Source of the DNA: Thiodiazotropha sp040507225
GTDB lineage: Bacteria > Pseudomonadota > Gammaproteobacteria > Chromatiales > Chromatiaceae
NCBI GenBank assembly: GCA_040507225.1
Contig: JBEVVG010000001.1
Coordinates: 1,860,001-1,924,000, forward strand
Length of the DNA: 64,000 nucleotides
Direction of reading: 5' to 3'
Position numbers and translations under genes: made by a program. Positions 35,176 through 44,201 of this stretch are shown in pieces. The notes beneath the pieces are model-generated. The model saw nothing but the letters and a program-made list of their open reading frames with translations, made no database searches and was not told where the DNA came from. Numbering within the stretch: the first letter of the stretch is position 1; each line of letters starts with the position of its first letter.

Positions 35176-35246
35176 CAGGCGGCATATACTCTACAGAGTG
35201 ACCCGGCCGCTTGATTTCAAGCCGCCCCCTCCGCGGAGAACGAACC

Positions 35247-35633
35247 ATGATCAAAAAGCGCGCCCGTCAGGTGCTGGAACTCATCGAAGACCTGGGCCTG
35301 CTGGTTATTGCCATAGCCACCCTGGTGGCCACCGGGGAGGAGATCATGGTGATGCTGGAGGCCCACCGGGTGACCCTTGCCGATCTGCTGTTGCTGTTCA
35401 TCTATCTCGAGGTCTTCGCGATGGTGGGCGTCTACCTGGAGTCGGGAAAACTGCCGGTTCGCATGCCCCTGTATATCGCTATCGTCGCCCTGGCCCGTTA
35501 TCTTATTCTGGACATGAAGGCGATGGACAACTGGCGCATGCTCGCCACTGCCGGGGCGGCTCTCGTGGTGGCGATCGCGGTACTCGTCATTCGCTACGGG
35601 CACACCCGCTATCCGTACATGAAAGAGGACTGA
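35247..35633 (+). CDS. PsiE family inner-membrane protein
   Basis: This 128-residue protein has four hydrophobic segments and the pattern of the phosphate-starvation-inducible PsiE family (LLLFIYLEVFAMVGVYLESGKLPVRMPLYIAIVALAR). The role of PsiE is unknown. The ATG at 35247 follows GGAGAACGAACC; an in-frame start 36 bp upstream lacks a ribosome site. It lies 71 bp behind folD on the same strand. Confidence 0.85.
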   Translation: MIKKRARQVLELIEDLGLLVIAIATLVATGEEIMVMLEAHRVTLADLLLLFIYLEVFAMVGVYLESGKLPVRMPLYIAIVALARYLILDMKAMDNWRMLATAGAALVVAIAVLVIRYGHTRYPYMKED

Positions 35634-35774
35634 TGCGGCGCATCCACTTCGCGGCAGGTCGGCGTGCGCAGGAAAACCATTCCTCTGGCATCACTCAACT
35701 TTCACATATAAAGTGGGGTGATACCTCTGCTTTTTGCTAAACTACAGCAAGATACACCCACCATCGGAAACAAG

Positions 35775-36320
35775 ATGACAAGATATTCCCAGTTTCGTCT
35801 GCTTCTCATCACGCTGTTATTGCTCGTAACCAGCAACGCTTTCGCAGTGGAAATGCGCCACAACTTCACCCTCACCGGTAGCGGAGGTGAAACGGGGACC
35901 GGCTATTTCATTTGGGATGACGTGGTCGTCCTCGACGGTAACGAACTCACCATACCGGATATCATCGAAAGCACGATCACCATCACAGGAGGTGCAACTC
36001 CGGGTGGCACCCAAACCTTCGTTCTCGCGGATTGGACCAATTCATCGTTACAGGTCACCCCGAACTTCGCCGCTGACATCAACATGGTGGCAAACAACGG
36101 CGCGCAGACCCTGACCGCGATTGTTGCTTTCACCGCGAATGCTTCATGGGGCTCCGTGATCACCTTTGTCACCGGTGCAACCGTTCCTGCGGCGGGCCCG
36201 CCCGCCGCGCCCCAGCCCATCCCCACCATCGGACTGCCGGGCCTGGCGCTGATCGCCCTGCTCATGGCACTGGCAGGCGCATGGCATCTGCGCCGGCTCA
36301 GAAACAACCAGGCGTCATAA
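35775..36320 (+). CDS. Exported protein with IPTL-CTERM sorting signal
   Basis: The 181-residue protein has an N-terminal signal peptide (to about residue 25, SNAFA) and a C-terminal IPTIGLPGLALIALLMAL.. segment followed by LRRLR. This is the tripartite IPTL-CTERM signal: motif, membrane helix, basic tail. Such proteins are thought to be recognised and cut by an exosortase/archaeosortase-like enzyme and reach the outer surface. The body is a Thr/Gly-rich beta region like those seen in PEP-CTERM proteins. No sorting enzyme is in this window. Confidence 0.75.
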   Translation: MTRYSQFRLLLITLLLLVTSNAFAVEMRHNFTLTGSGGETGTGYFIWDDVVVLDGNELTIPDIIESTITITGGATPGGTQTFVLADWTNSSLQVTPNFAADINMVANNGAQTLTAIVAFTANASWGSVITFVTGATVPAAGPPAAPQPIPTIGLPGLALIALLMALAGAWHLRRLRNNQAS

Positions 36321-36345
36321 ACGACTCAGAAATGAGTTTCCGTAC

Positions 36346-36367
36346 GCGACAGGTCTCGGCCTGTCGC
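36346..36367. terminator. Hairpin between the IPTL-CTERM gene and cysS
   Basis: GCGACAGG pairs with CCTGTCGC across a 6-nt loop in the short space between two converging genes. There is no T-run on either side, so it is a weak or Rho-assisted terminator candidate. Confidence 0.45.
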
Positions 36368-36368
36368 G

Positions 36369-37760
36369 TCAACCCCTGCGCCAGGTCGTTCCCTGCGGTC
36401 CGTCCTCGAGCAGAACCCCCGCCGCCTGCAACTCGTCGCGTATGCGGTCCGCCTCCGCCCAGCTTTTCGCAGCCCTGGCATCGATGCGCGCCTGAATCAT
36501 TGAATCAATGGTCTCATCACTCAGGCCTCCGGCGTCGCTGGGTGTAGCGCCACGCAGGTAGCGCTCGGGATCATCCTGCAGGATCCCCAGAATCGCTCCC
36601 AGATTTCGCAGCACTCCGCCCAGTGCGGCCGCGGTTTGCGCATCAGTCTCTTTCAGCCGGTTGATCTCACGCGCCAGGTCGAACAACACCGCAAGGGCCT
36701 CCGGGGTATTGAAGTCGTCTTCCATCGCCTCTCGAAAACGTGTCTCGAAATCCGACCCGGCCTGTCCGGCAGGTGCTTCGGACAGACCGCGCAGGGCGGT
36801 GTAAAAGCGGGTCAGCGCGGCACGCGCGTTGTCCAGATGCTCGGTGTCGTAGTTCAGGGGCGAACGGTACTGGCTGGTGAGGATGAAATAGCGCACCTCC
36901 TCGGCCCGGTATCGTTCCAGGATCTCCCGCACGGTGAAGAAATTGCCCAGGGACTTTGACATCTTCTCGTCATTGATGCGCACAAAGCCGTTGTGCATCC
37001 AGTATTTCACGAAGGGATGGCCGGTGGCCCCTTCCGACTGGGCGATTTCATTCTCGTGATGCGGGAAGGTCAGGTCCGCGCCGCCGCCATGGATGTCAAA
37101 GGTGTTTCCCAGAGCCTGGGTGGACATCGCGGAACACTCGATATGCCAGCCGGGCCGTCCCATACCCCAAGGGGAATCCCAGGCCGGCTCACCGGGTTTG
37201 GCCGCCTTCCACAAGGCGAAATCCAGGGGATCGCGCTTGGCGTCGCCGGGTTCCACACGAGCGCCGGCCTGCAGATCCTCGATCGATTTGCCAGACAGCT
37301 TGCCGTAGCCTGGAAAGCTGCGCACATCGTAATAGACATCCCCGTTGTCTGCTGCGTAGGCGTGCCCATTGCCGATCAGGCGCTGAATCATTGCCAGTAT
37401 CTCCTTCATGTGCTGAGTCGCTTTCGGCTCAGCGCTGGGTCGGAGTACGCCCAAGGCATCGGCATCTTCGTGCATCGCCTCGATGAACTGCTCGGTGAGT
37501 TCGAGAAAAGGCACTCCCCGCTCGTTCGCCCGGGCAATGATCTTGTCATCCACATCGGTGATGTTACGGATGTAGGTCACCTCATAGCCCAGGGACTGCA
37601 GGTAGCGGTAGACCACATCGAAGACCACCATGACCCGGGCATGCCCCAGGTGACAAAGGTCGTAGACCGTCATGCCGCAGACGTACATCCGGACTTTACC
37701 CTCCACGAGGGGCTGAAAGGGCTCTTTTTGACGGGTGAGATCGTTGTAGACGGATAACAT
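36369..37760 (-). CDS. cysS: Cysteinyl-tRNA synthetase
   Basis: CysS charges tRNA-Cys. The 463 residues begin MLSVYNDLTRQKEPF; the zinc-binding Cys in VCGMTVYD, the HIGH-like HLGH and the KMSKS loop (EKMSKSLGNF) are all present, as is the ECSAM zinc-site region. A longer frame upstream adds 12 non-homologous residues and was not used. The C-terminal DALR-like helical domain is complete. Confidence 0.98.
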   Translation of the reverse strand: MLSVYNDLTRQKEPFQPLVEGKVRMYVCGMTVYDLCHLGHARVMVVFDVVYRYLQSLGYEVTYIRNITDVDDKIIARANERGVPFLELTEQFIEAMHEDADALGVLRPSAEPKATQHMKEILAMIQRLIGNGHAYAADNGDVYYDVRSFPGYGKLSGKSIEDLQAGARVEPGDAKRDPLDFALWKAAKPGEPAWDSPWGMGRPGWHIECSAMSTQALGNTFDIHGGGADLTFPHHENEIAQSEGATGHPFVKYWMHNGFVRINDEKMSKSLGNFFTVREILERYRAEEVRYFILTSQYRSPLNYDTEHLDNARAALTRFYTALRGLSEAPAGQAGSDFETRFREAMEDDFNTPEALAVLFDLAREINRLKETDAQTAAALGGVLRNLGAILGILQDDPERYLRGATPSDAGGLSDETIDSMIQARIDARAAKSWAEADRIRDELQAAGVLLEDGPQGTTWRRG

Positions 37761-37868
37761 CTTGGTTCCAACGGGTGCTGAATGGGATCCGCGCATCTTA
37801 TCGAAAAGGCTGCGTACTGCCCAGCCTCGGCCTGCCTACCCGATGGTTTCGCGATCTTCTGTCAGGGC

Positions 37869-37905
37869 AAAAAAAACGGGTTGGGGCGCATCACACCCCA
37901 ACCCG
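37869..37905 (-). terminator. Intrinsic terminator of the chemoreceptor gene
   Basis: On the minus strand CGGGTTGGGG pairs with CCCCAACCCG across a 9-nt loop and is followed by eight T. It lies about 23 bp beyond the stop of the chemoreceptor gene. Confidence 0.93.
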
Positions 37906-37928
37906 CTACCCATTCAAAACCTGTGCGG

Positions 37929-39536
37929 CTATACCTTGAACTGGTTGACCATCTCATCGAGGCGCAGGGAGATCTTCGCCACCTCTTCACTCTCCTTGAG
38001 GGTCTCAGAGGTTCCCTCCGCAGTGATGTGCGATACCTCGTTGATGGCGATGATGTTGTTGTTGATCTCACTCGCCACAGCGGTCTGTTCAGAGGCCGCA
38101 TTCGCGATCTGAGAATTCATCTCACTGATCGATTCCACCGCATTGGCAATCTGCTGCAGTGCATCCCCGGCCCGTGAGGAGTCCGCGACACTCTGGTCCG
38201 CTTCCTTTTTGCTTTCATCCATCACCCGGACCGCCTGATTCGATGAATTCACCAATTGCTCGATGATCTCCTGGATCTCCTGGGTGGCATCCTGGGTACG
38301 CTGGGCCAGATTACGCACCTCGTCGGCAACCACCGCAAAACCACGCCCCTGTTCCCCCGCGCGAGCCGCTTCGATCGCCGCATTGAGGGCCAGCAGGTTG
38401 GTCTGTTCCGCGATCGCGGTGATCGATTCGGAAACCTGGCCGATGTTCTGGGTGCCGACGGCAAGTTTCTTCACCACCGCCACCGCATCATCGACGCTGC
38501 TGGCCAGGCGGCTGATGGAATCGGACACCTGGGTGACCACTTCACTGCCGGAATGAGCATTGCTGCGGGCATCAATGGCCATCTGCTCCGCGCTGGCTGC
38601 GTATTTGGCAACCTGTTCCGCGGCGATGGTCAGTTCACTCATGGCGCGGGTGAGCTGCCCGGTTTCACGCTCTTGTTCATCGACACCCTCGCGGGTCTTT
38701 TTCGTAACCTCTGCGAGCTGTTCGGCGGAATGCGCCAGACCGTCCATGGTGAGCGCCAGTTCACTGATCGTCGGCTGGAATTTATCCAGCATGGTGTTGA
38801 CCGCCTCACCGACCCGGCGAAACTCATCGTTCGCCCCTAACGCTACGCGGGGCCGCAAATCTGCATTCTCTCCGACCTTTTCCATGGTCTCTTTCAAGCC
38901 CGTGAGGGGACCAATGACCACCTTACGCACGATCAGGCTGATCAGGAACAGGCCGATCAGGAGCACCAGAAAATTGATCCCGGCGCCGGCCAACAGTTCA
39001 TGATCGATGGCCTTGTCCCGCTCGGCCAGGGAAAAGGTCAGGCGTCCGGCGCCGAGTATCGTCCCTTCCGGCAGTGCATGACACATCAGGCAGTTGGTTC
39101 CGTTACGATCCTTCACCGCGGCAAAAGGCTCGATGATGGTGACGATCCGGTCCCCCTTGTCCTCGGTCACCTGAACGATCTGTTCGCCGGCGAGTGCGCG
39201 TCGGTCCAGATCATCAAGTGGTTTTTCATGGTCGAAACCCACCCCGTACATCTTGTTCACCGCCTCGGCGCGCAACATGCGGACCTCAAGCACTCCTTCC
39301 CGCTTGAGTATTTTCTCCCGCAGCATCTCCCGGTTGCTCATGGTGCCGGTAAACATCATCGCGTTCATGCTGTCGAGATAGCCATGCAGCACGTCGAAAA
39401 TCTGGTGCTCCGTGAGTCGCAGCAAACGATCTTTTTGCTGCTCGGCGGAATAGATCGTGACCACTGACATGATCAGAATGAATATCAGTGCCATGGGGGT
39501 GATGATCTTCCACTGGACGGAGATATCTTTTTTCAT
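37929..39536 (-). CDS. Methyl-accepting chemotaxis protein with a periplasmic c-heme motif
   Basis: This 535-residue receptor has membrane segments at about 10-30 and 186-206 enclosing a 155-residue periplasmic sensor, then a HAMP region and a signalling domain whose hairpin tip is close to the MCP consensus (NLLALNAAIEAARAGEQGRG). The sensor contains CLMCH (149-153), a CxxCH motif that would bind heme c covalently after export, in a DUF3365-like context. It may therefore sense redox state, oxygen or nitric oxide; the ligand is inference. It is divergent from two cytochrome c genes. Confidence 0.9.
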   Translation of the reverse strand: MKKDISVQWKIITPMALIFILIMSVVTIYSAEQQKDRLLRLTEHQIFDVLHGYLDSMNAMMFTGTMSNREMLREKILKREGVLEVRMLRAEAVNKMYGVGFDHEKPLDDLDRRALAGEQIVQVTEDKGDRIVTIIEPFAAVKDRNGTNCLMCHALPEGTILGAGRLTFSLAERDKAIDHELLAGAGINFLVLLIGLFLISLIVRKVVIGPLTGLKETMEKVGENADLRPRVALGANDEFRRVGEAVNTMLDKFQPTISELALTMDGLAHSAEQLAEVTKKTREGVDEQERETGQLTRAMSELTIAAEQVAKYAASAEQMAIDARSNAHSGSEVVTQVSDSISRLASSVDDAVAVVKKLAVGTQNIGQVSESITAIAEQTNLLALNAAIEAARAGEQGRGFAVVADEVRNLAQRTQDATQEIQEIIEQLVNSSNQAVRVMDESKKEADQSVADSSRAGDALQQIANAVESISEMNSQIANAASEQTAVASEINNNIIAINEVSHITAEGTSETLKESEEVAKISLRLDEMVNQFKV

Positions 39537-39789
39537 GGGGGAACCTTGGCGATTCAGCTAATTCAACATTCTTATTATTCGGCACACAGCAGCAACTCTT
39601 GAGTTCCCTGCCCCCCGGGGCATTTCAGATCCGGTTTTCCCGCCCGCTAAAGAATCGTGCGCCGCTCCCGACATAGTAAGTGTAGTTAATCACGGGCAAC
39701 TGGGTGGACCCTGTCGTTTTGCCGGTACCGCCAACGGAATCCCAAGCGTCAGCCAAACCGGGATTGCACTCATCTCTGGGAGACATGCG

Positions 39790-40107
39790 ATGCGTAAAAT
39801 CGCCTATTCTTTACTTATAGCCATGCTTTTCGCGTCACCGGCGATCCAGGCCAGTCAGGTGCTGGCCATGCAATCCGGCTGCCTGGGCTGCCACAAGACC
39901 GACGCCAAACTGGTGGGGCCCGCGTTCAAGGACATTGCCCAGAAATATGCCGGGGATGCGGGCGCCGTCGATCGGCTTGTCAACAAGGTCAAGTCGGGTA
40001 GCGCAGCGGGTGAACCGCTGATCTGGGGCGAGGTCATGATGCCACCCAGCCCGGCCAGTGAGGAGAATATCCGCGGTGTCATCGAATGGATCATGACAAT
40101 AAAATAA
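39790..40107 (+). CDS. Periplasmic monoheme cytochrome c (class I)
   Basis: The 105 residues start with a signal peptide (cut near IQA-SQ) and contain one heme site CLGCH (31-35). The distal ligand is probably a Met of VMMPPSP (83/84), typical of small c551/c552-like electron carriers. It should shuttle electrons in the periplasm between a quinol- or sulfur-compound-oxidising enzyme and a terminal oxidase. A GGGAGACATGCG ribosome site precedes the ATG. Confidence 0.92.
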   Translation: MRKIAYSLLIAMLFASPAIQASQVLAMQSGCLGCHKTDAKLVGPAFKDIAQKYAGDAGAVDRLVNKVKSGSAAGEPLIWGEVMMPPSPASEENIRGVIEWIMTIK

Positions 40108-40198
40108 CGACATGGAATACAATGCCATAAAAGATTACAGGGGACCCAACGGTTCGACTGCAACAACCCGATAATCAGAACATACCCAGGAGCCGCAC

Positions 40199-40582
40199 AT
40201 GTTCAAAACAAAACCCCTTTCTTTGCTGACCATGGTTTCAGCCACTCTCCTGCTGGCTGGCTGCAGTAACGAACCTGCAGCCGTCAGCTACAAAGCGGAT
40301 GTGAAACCTCTGATCGATCAGTACTGCACCGAATGCCATCTCCCGGGCGGCGCGGGAGCCAACGCCAGTGGCTTCGTAACCCAAACCTATGAAAGTCTGA
40401 TGAAAGGCACCAAGTACGGTCCGGTGATCGTTGCCGGGGATCCGCTTTCGAGCTCCTTCTACCGCCTGATCTCAGGCAAGGTCGATCCCTCGATCCGCAT
40501 GCCTCACAGTAAAGAGCCCATGAAAGACAAGGAGATACAAACTGTCGAGACCTGGATAACCCAGGGTGCTCAGAACAACTGA
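40199..40582 (+). CDS. Lipid-anchored cytochrome c
   Basis: The 127-residue protein has a lipobox (LLAGC, Cys22) and one heme motif CTECH (43-47) in the setting VKPLIDQYCTECH, as in PSCyt1-like domains. A later Met (IRMPHSKEPM) may be the second ligand. It would be tethered to the inner or outer membrane in the periplasm. It lies 91 bp behind the other cytochrome on the same strand and is likely cotranscribed; a terminator follows. Confidence 0.9.
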   Translation: MFKTKPLSLLTMVSATLLLAGCSNEPAAVSYKADVKPLIDQYCTECHLPGGAGANASGFVTQTYESLMKGTKYGPVIVAGDPLSSSFYRLISGKVDPSIRMPHSKEPMKDKEIQTVETWITQGAQNN

Positions 40583-40625
40583 TCACGCTCCGGGGGCGCT
40601 AGCGCGTCCCCTGTAAAGGCACCGA

Positions 40626-40651
40626 AAAGCCATGTCGAACGACATGGCTTT
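40626..40651 (+). terminator. Intrinsic terminator behind the cytochrome pair
   Basis: AAAGCCATGTCG pairs perfectly with CGACATGGCTTT across a 2-base centre, followed by a short T-rich stretch. It ends the two-cytochrome unit. Confidence 0.8.
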
Positions 40652-40864
40652 CGTGTTTCAGGGCAGGCCCTGAGCTTCACTGCCCCTTTTTATGAGGGTA
40701 TTGAACCGTTATCATGCCGGAACGAAAGATCCGCACGATCCTGTAAAATACCGGCCACAAGCGGACGACAAGCACAAGAAAAATATTGAATAACAAGTAC
40801 ATAACCGTTTTCACATACACAAACCAATCAGCACTTAGCCTGAGCTACCACCGAGAGGACCCCC

Positions 40865-41431
40865 ATGCTCAAATCCAAGACTTATCTGTTCCTGACGCTG
40901 TTGTTGCTGCTGGGTTCCCCCTTCGCCAGCGCCGATCCGGTCAAGGTATTGATGCAGACGTCTCAGGGAGACATACACCTCAGTCTGGACCGGGACAAGG
41001 CGCCGGTAACCGTCGACAACTTCGTTCAGTACGTCCGCGATGGTTTCTATGACGGAACGATCTTTCACCGGGTGATCAAGGATTTCATGATTCAGGGTGG
41101 CGGTTTCACCCCGGACATGGAGAAAAAGCCAACCCGCGATCCGATCGAAAACGAGGCCAAGAACGGACTCAAGAACACCCGCGGCAGCATCGCCATGGCC
41201 CGCACCTCGGATCCCCATTCGGCGACCGCACAATTTTTCATCAATCACAAGAACAACGCTTTTCTCGACTACCCGAGTCGTGACGGCTGGGGCTATGCGG
41301 TGTTCGGTGAGGTCACCGATGGCATGGATGTCGTGGACCGCATTGCGGGACAGGCGACAGGCGCCCGCAACGGGATGCGGGACGTTCCCCGGGAAACCGT
41401 CAGCATCGACAAAGTCAGCATCGTCGAGTAA
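40865..41431 (+). CDS. Periplasmic peptidyl-prolyl cis-trans isomerase (cyclophilin)
   Basis: The 188 residues consist of a signal peptide (to about residue 23, FASA-DP) and a complete cyclophilin domain. Catalytic Arg is in FHRVI, with QGGGF and TAQFFIN also conserved. It would help fold exported proteins, like E. coli PpiA. It precedes a cytoplasmic paralogue by 32 bp, suggesting an old tandem duplication. Confidence 0.95.
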   Translation: MLKSKTYLFLTLLLLLGSPFASADPVKVLMQTSQGDIHLSLDRDKAPVTVDNFVQYVRDGFYDGTIFHRVIKDFMIQGGGFTPDMEKKPTRDPIENEAKNGLKNTRGSIAMARTSDPHSATAQFFINHKNNAFLDYPSRDGWGYAVFGEVTDGMDVVDRIAGQATGARNGMRDVPRETVSIDKVSIVE

Positions 41432-41463
41432 CGAATTTCAACATCAACCCAATAGGCAGACAC

Positions 41464-41952
41464 ATGATTACACTGACAACCAATCTGGGCCCGATTCAGA
41501 TCGAACTGGATGAAGCGAACGCGCCCAAGACCTGCGAGAACTTCAAACAATACGTTCAGGACGGCTTCTTTGACGGCACCATCTTTCACCGGGTGATCGA
41601 CAATTTCATGATCCAGGGCGGCGGCTTCCAACCTGGCATGATTCAGAAACAGACCCGTGATCCGATCGAGAACGAGGCCAAAAACGGGCTGTCCAATGAT
41701 ATCGGCACCATTGCCATGGCCCGCACCATGGAACCGCATTCCGCCACCGCCCAGTTCTTCATCAATGTGGCGAACAACAAGTTCCTGGATCATCCGGGAC
41801 AGGACGGCTGGGGCTATTGCGTGTTCGGTAAAGTCGTCAGCGGCATGGACGTGATCAACCAGATCAAAGGCATGGACACCACCACCCGCGCCGGTCACCA
41901 GGACGTGCCTGTGGAGGACATCATCATCGAAAAGGCCGAAGTCACGGAGTGA
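41464..41952 (+). CDS. ppiB: Cytoplasmic peptidyl-prolyl cis-trans isomerase B
   Basis: This 162-residue cyclophilin lacks a signal peptide and is clearly related to the gene just upstream (FHRVIDNFMIQGGG, TAQFFINVAN, DGWGY.VFGKV). It speeds proline isomerisation in the cytoplasm. Its stop overlaps the GTG start of lpxH (GTGA), as in other genomes where ppiB and lpxH are neighbours. Confidence 0.96.
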   Translation: MITLTTNLGPIQIELDEANAPKTCENFKQYVQDGFFDGTIFHRVIDNFMIQGGGFQPGMIQKQTRDPIENEAKNGLSNDIGTIAMARTMEPHSATAQFFINVANNKFLDHPGQDGWGYCVFGKVVSGMDVINQIKGMDTTTRAGHQDVPVEDIIIEKAEVTE

Positions 41953-42686
41953 GTGAAGCGCTTTTCATCTCAGACCTGCACCTGTCCGCCGACGATGCGG
42001 ACAGGGTCGGGCTGTTCCTGCAGTTTCTCGAAACCCGGGCGCGTAGCGCATCAAGTGTGTATATCCTTGGTGACCTGTTCGACGCCTGGGTGGGTGATGA
42101 TGACCAGCGATCACCGATTCCGGCGATCACCCGGGCCCTGCGCCGACTCACCGACAGCGGTGTCGAACTGCTGCTGATGCACGGTAACCGGGATTTTCTC
42201 ATCGGCGATGCATTCTGCGAAGCAACCGGAGCACGTCTGTTACCCGACCCCTGCCTGATCGACCTGCATGGAACACCTACCCTGCTCATGCACGGAGATC
42301 TGTTATGCACCGACGATCTCGCTTATCAGCAGTTCCGGGCCCAGGTCCGCGCCCCGCAGATGATCCAGCATTTCCTGTCGCTGCCTATCGACCAGCGCTT
42401 CGAACTGGCGCGGCAGTTTCGTCAACAAAGCGGTGAGGCCAACGCAACGAAAGCGGAAGACATCATGGACGTGAATGATGAGGCGGTGCGGCAACAGATC
42501 GAGCACTATGGCGCGGCCAGGTTGATCCACGGCCACACCCACCGGCCGGCGGAGCATCGCCTCCAGGTGGCTGACCGGGAGGTGCTGCGCTACGTTCTCG
42601 CGGAATGGCGGAATGACCGTGGCGAGGCCCTGGTGGTCACTCAGCAGGGATTGAAGCGGGAGCCGGTGCTGAAGACTGCGGCATAA
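41949..42686 (+). CDS. lpxH: UDP-2,3-diacylglucosamine diphosphatase LpxH
   Basis: LpxH cleaves UDP-2,3-diacylglucosamine to lipid X in lipid A synthesis. The 245 residues have the metallophosphatase motifs DLHL, GDLFDAWVGDD, GNRD, MHGD and HGHTHRP in order. The start is a GTG at 41949 overlapping the ppiB stop. The last 50 bp overlap the end of a gene read from the other strand. Confidence 0.96.
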   Translation: MSEALFISDLHLSADDADRVGLFLQFLETRARSASSVYILGDLFDAWVGDDDQRSPIPAITRALRRLTDSGVELLLMHGNRDFLIGDAFCEATGARLLPDPCLIDLHGTPTLLMHGDLLCTDDLAYQQFRAQVRAPQMIQHFLSLPIDQRFELARQFRQQSGEANATKAEDIMDVNDEAVRQQIEHYGAARLIHGHTHRPAEHRLQVADREVLRYVLAEWRNDRGEALVVTQQGLKREPVLKTAA

Positions 42687-43398
42687 CCTGACCGGGCATG
42701 GTCATCACCTCGTAATCCTCGGGACGTTCGAACAGGGCCTGCGGAACATCCTCGACAATCTCATAACCGGTCAACCGCCATACCACACCCTTGGCATCCC
42801 AGGACTCCAGCGGCAGCCCCTTATCCAGCAGTGCGGTCGGCGCAAACACCTGAACCGCATCGTCACACAGATCCCGGTAGGCTTCGGGTATCAGGTCCAG
42901 GGTCAGCCGATGCTGACGGGCCAGGGCAGATCGATATTCGCTCATGGCCTCCACGCTTTCCCGCATCAATCCGGGAACCACCCAGCCCTCCTGACAAATC
43001 TGGTCGCCGAGGCGCAATTGCCAATGTTGCGGCTTTCTGCCCGAGATTTCCGGTGCCTGCCCCCCCGGTAATTGAAGCAGATTCAGTTGCGGCGCCCCGG
43101 TTAACGTGGCCCGCTTGCCGGCCAGCGGCACGATGAGCACAGTGTGTTCATCCCGGTTGATGCTGTAGACGGTTTTGTCACGCCGATCGAACAACACGTA
43201 GCCGCCGTCGTCACCATTGTCCTCACGCATCATCTCCGCCGAGACCCAGATCCGGGTGAGCAGCGGCGTGCGATCCCCTTCCTGAACCTCGTAGGTGAGG
43301 CGTTCCACTGGAGCCGGATTCTGGCCATTCGCCAGGGCCGGGTAGAGTATGACCAACAGCAGCGCCCACGCCGCGCTGAGCCGTATCAGGATTTGCAT
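42637..43398 (-). CDS. Exported protein of unknown function
   Basis: The 253-residue product starts with a signal peptide (LIRLSAAWALLLVILYPALA, cut near ANG-Q). The mature part has the look of a beta-rich DUF4412-like domain, with LTYEVQEGDRTPLLTRIWVS and YVLFDRRDKTVYSINRDEHT repeating a strand-turn-strand pattern. I do not recognise a precise family. The ATG at 43398 lies inside the DUF455 gene end (13-bp overlap), and the 3' end overlaps lpxH tail-to-tail by 50 bp. Confidence 0.78.
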   Translation of the reverse strand: MQILIRLSAAWALLLVILYPALANGQNPAPVERLTYEVQEGDRTPLLTRIWVSAEMMREDNGDDGGYVLFDRRDKTVYSINRDEHTVLIVPLAGKRATLTGAPQLNLLQLPGGQAPEISGRKPQHWQLRLGDQICQEGWVVPGLMRESVEAMSEYRSALARQHRLTLDLIPEAYRDLCDDAVQVFAPTALLDKGLPLESWDAKGVVWRLTGYEIVEDVPQALFERPEDYEVMTMPGQVMPQSSAPAPASIPAE

Positions 43399-44201
43399 AA
43401 GGCCTCCAATCGCTTGAGCTCGTGTTGACTGAACCCGGCCGCCTGGCGGGCCTGCCGATGCAAGGGGCAGCGGATCTCCCCTGCGACATAGTCCTGCAGC
43501 AGGTCGAAATAGGTCTCCTCCGGATCCAGGCCGCGCTGTTCGCACAGGTAGTGAAACCAGCGACTGCCACTCTGCACGTGGCCCACCTCCTCGCGCAGTA
43601 TGACCTCCAGGGCCGCCACTGTGTCATGATCTCCGATGTCCTTGAAACGCGCCATGATTCCAGGCGTGACATCCAGCCCCCTGGCCTCCAGCATGCGCGG
43701 TACCAGCGCCATCCTCACCAGTGGGTCATGGGCGGTGCGCATCGCCATCTCCCAAAGCCCGTTGTGGGCCGGGTATGCCCCGTAATCGACACCCGCCTCG
43801 CGCAACCGTTCCCGCAGCAGGCGAAAATGGGCCACTTCCTCCACCGCGACCTGAATCCAGTCCGTATAGAAATCTTCAGGCAAACCAGGGAACCGCTGTA
43901 CCGCATCCCAGGCCAGGTTCACAGCGTTGAATTCGATGTGCGCCAGGGCATGGATCAGCGCCAGACGCCCCGTCTCACTACCCAGTCTGCGACGGGGCAG
44001 CTGATGGGGACTGACCAGTTCCGGCCGGGACGGATGACCCGCCTGGCGAAGATCCTGATCCGGGTTCCATCCGCTGAGCGAAAGTTCGCCGGCTGACCAG
44101 GCCGATGCCACCGCCTCGCTGAGCGTCAGCTTCTGCTCGATCGAGTCGCACGCCAGACAGTCCCGTGCCGCCTGATAGAGTGAATTCGCAGCGGGTTTCA
44201 C
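43386..44201 (-). CDS. Ferritin-like DUF455 family protein
   Basis: The 271 residues are mostly helical, with repeated metal-ligand patterns of ferritin-like di-iron proteins: HALAHIEFNAVN, VAVEEVAHFRLL and LREEVGHV. DUF455 proteins are related in fold to the tRNA hydroxylase MiaE, but their own reaction is not known. It overlaps the glycerate kinase stop by 4 bp and the following exported-protein gene by 13 bp, so the three form an operon. Confidence 0.88.
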   Translation of the reverse strand: MKPAANSLYQAARDCLACDSIEQKLTLSEAVASAWSAGELSLSGWNPDQDLRQAGHPSRPELVSPHQLPRRRLGSETGRLALIHALAHIEFNAVNLAWDAVQRFPGLPEDFYTDWIQVAVEEVAHFRLLRERLREAGVDYGAYPAHNGLWEMAMRTAHDPLVRMALVPRMLEARGLDVTPGIMARFKDIGDHDTVAALEVILREEVGHVQSGSRWFHYLCEQRGLDPEETYFDLLQDYVAGEIRCPLHRQARQAAGFSQHELKRLEALCKS

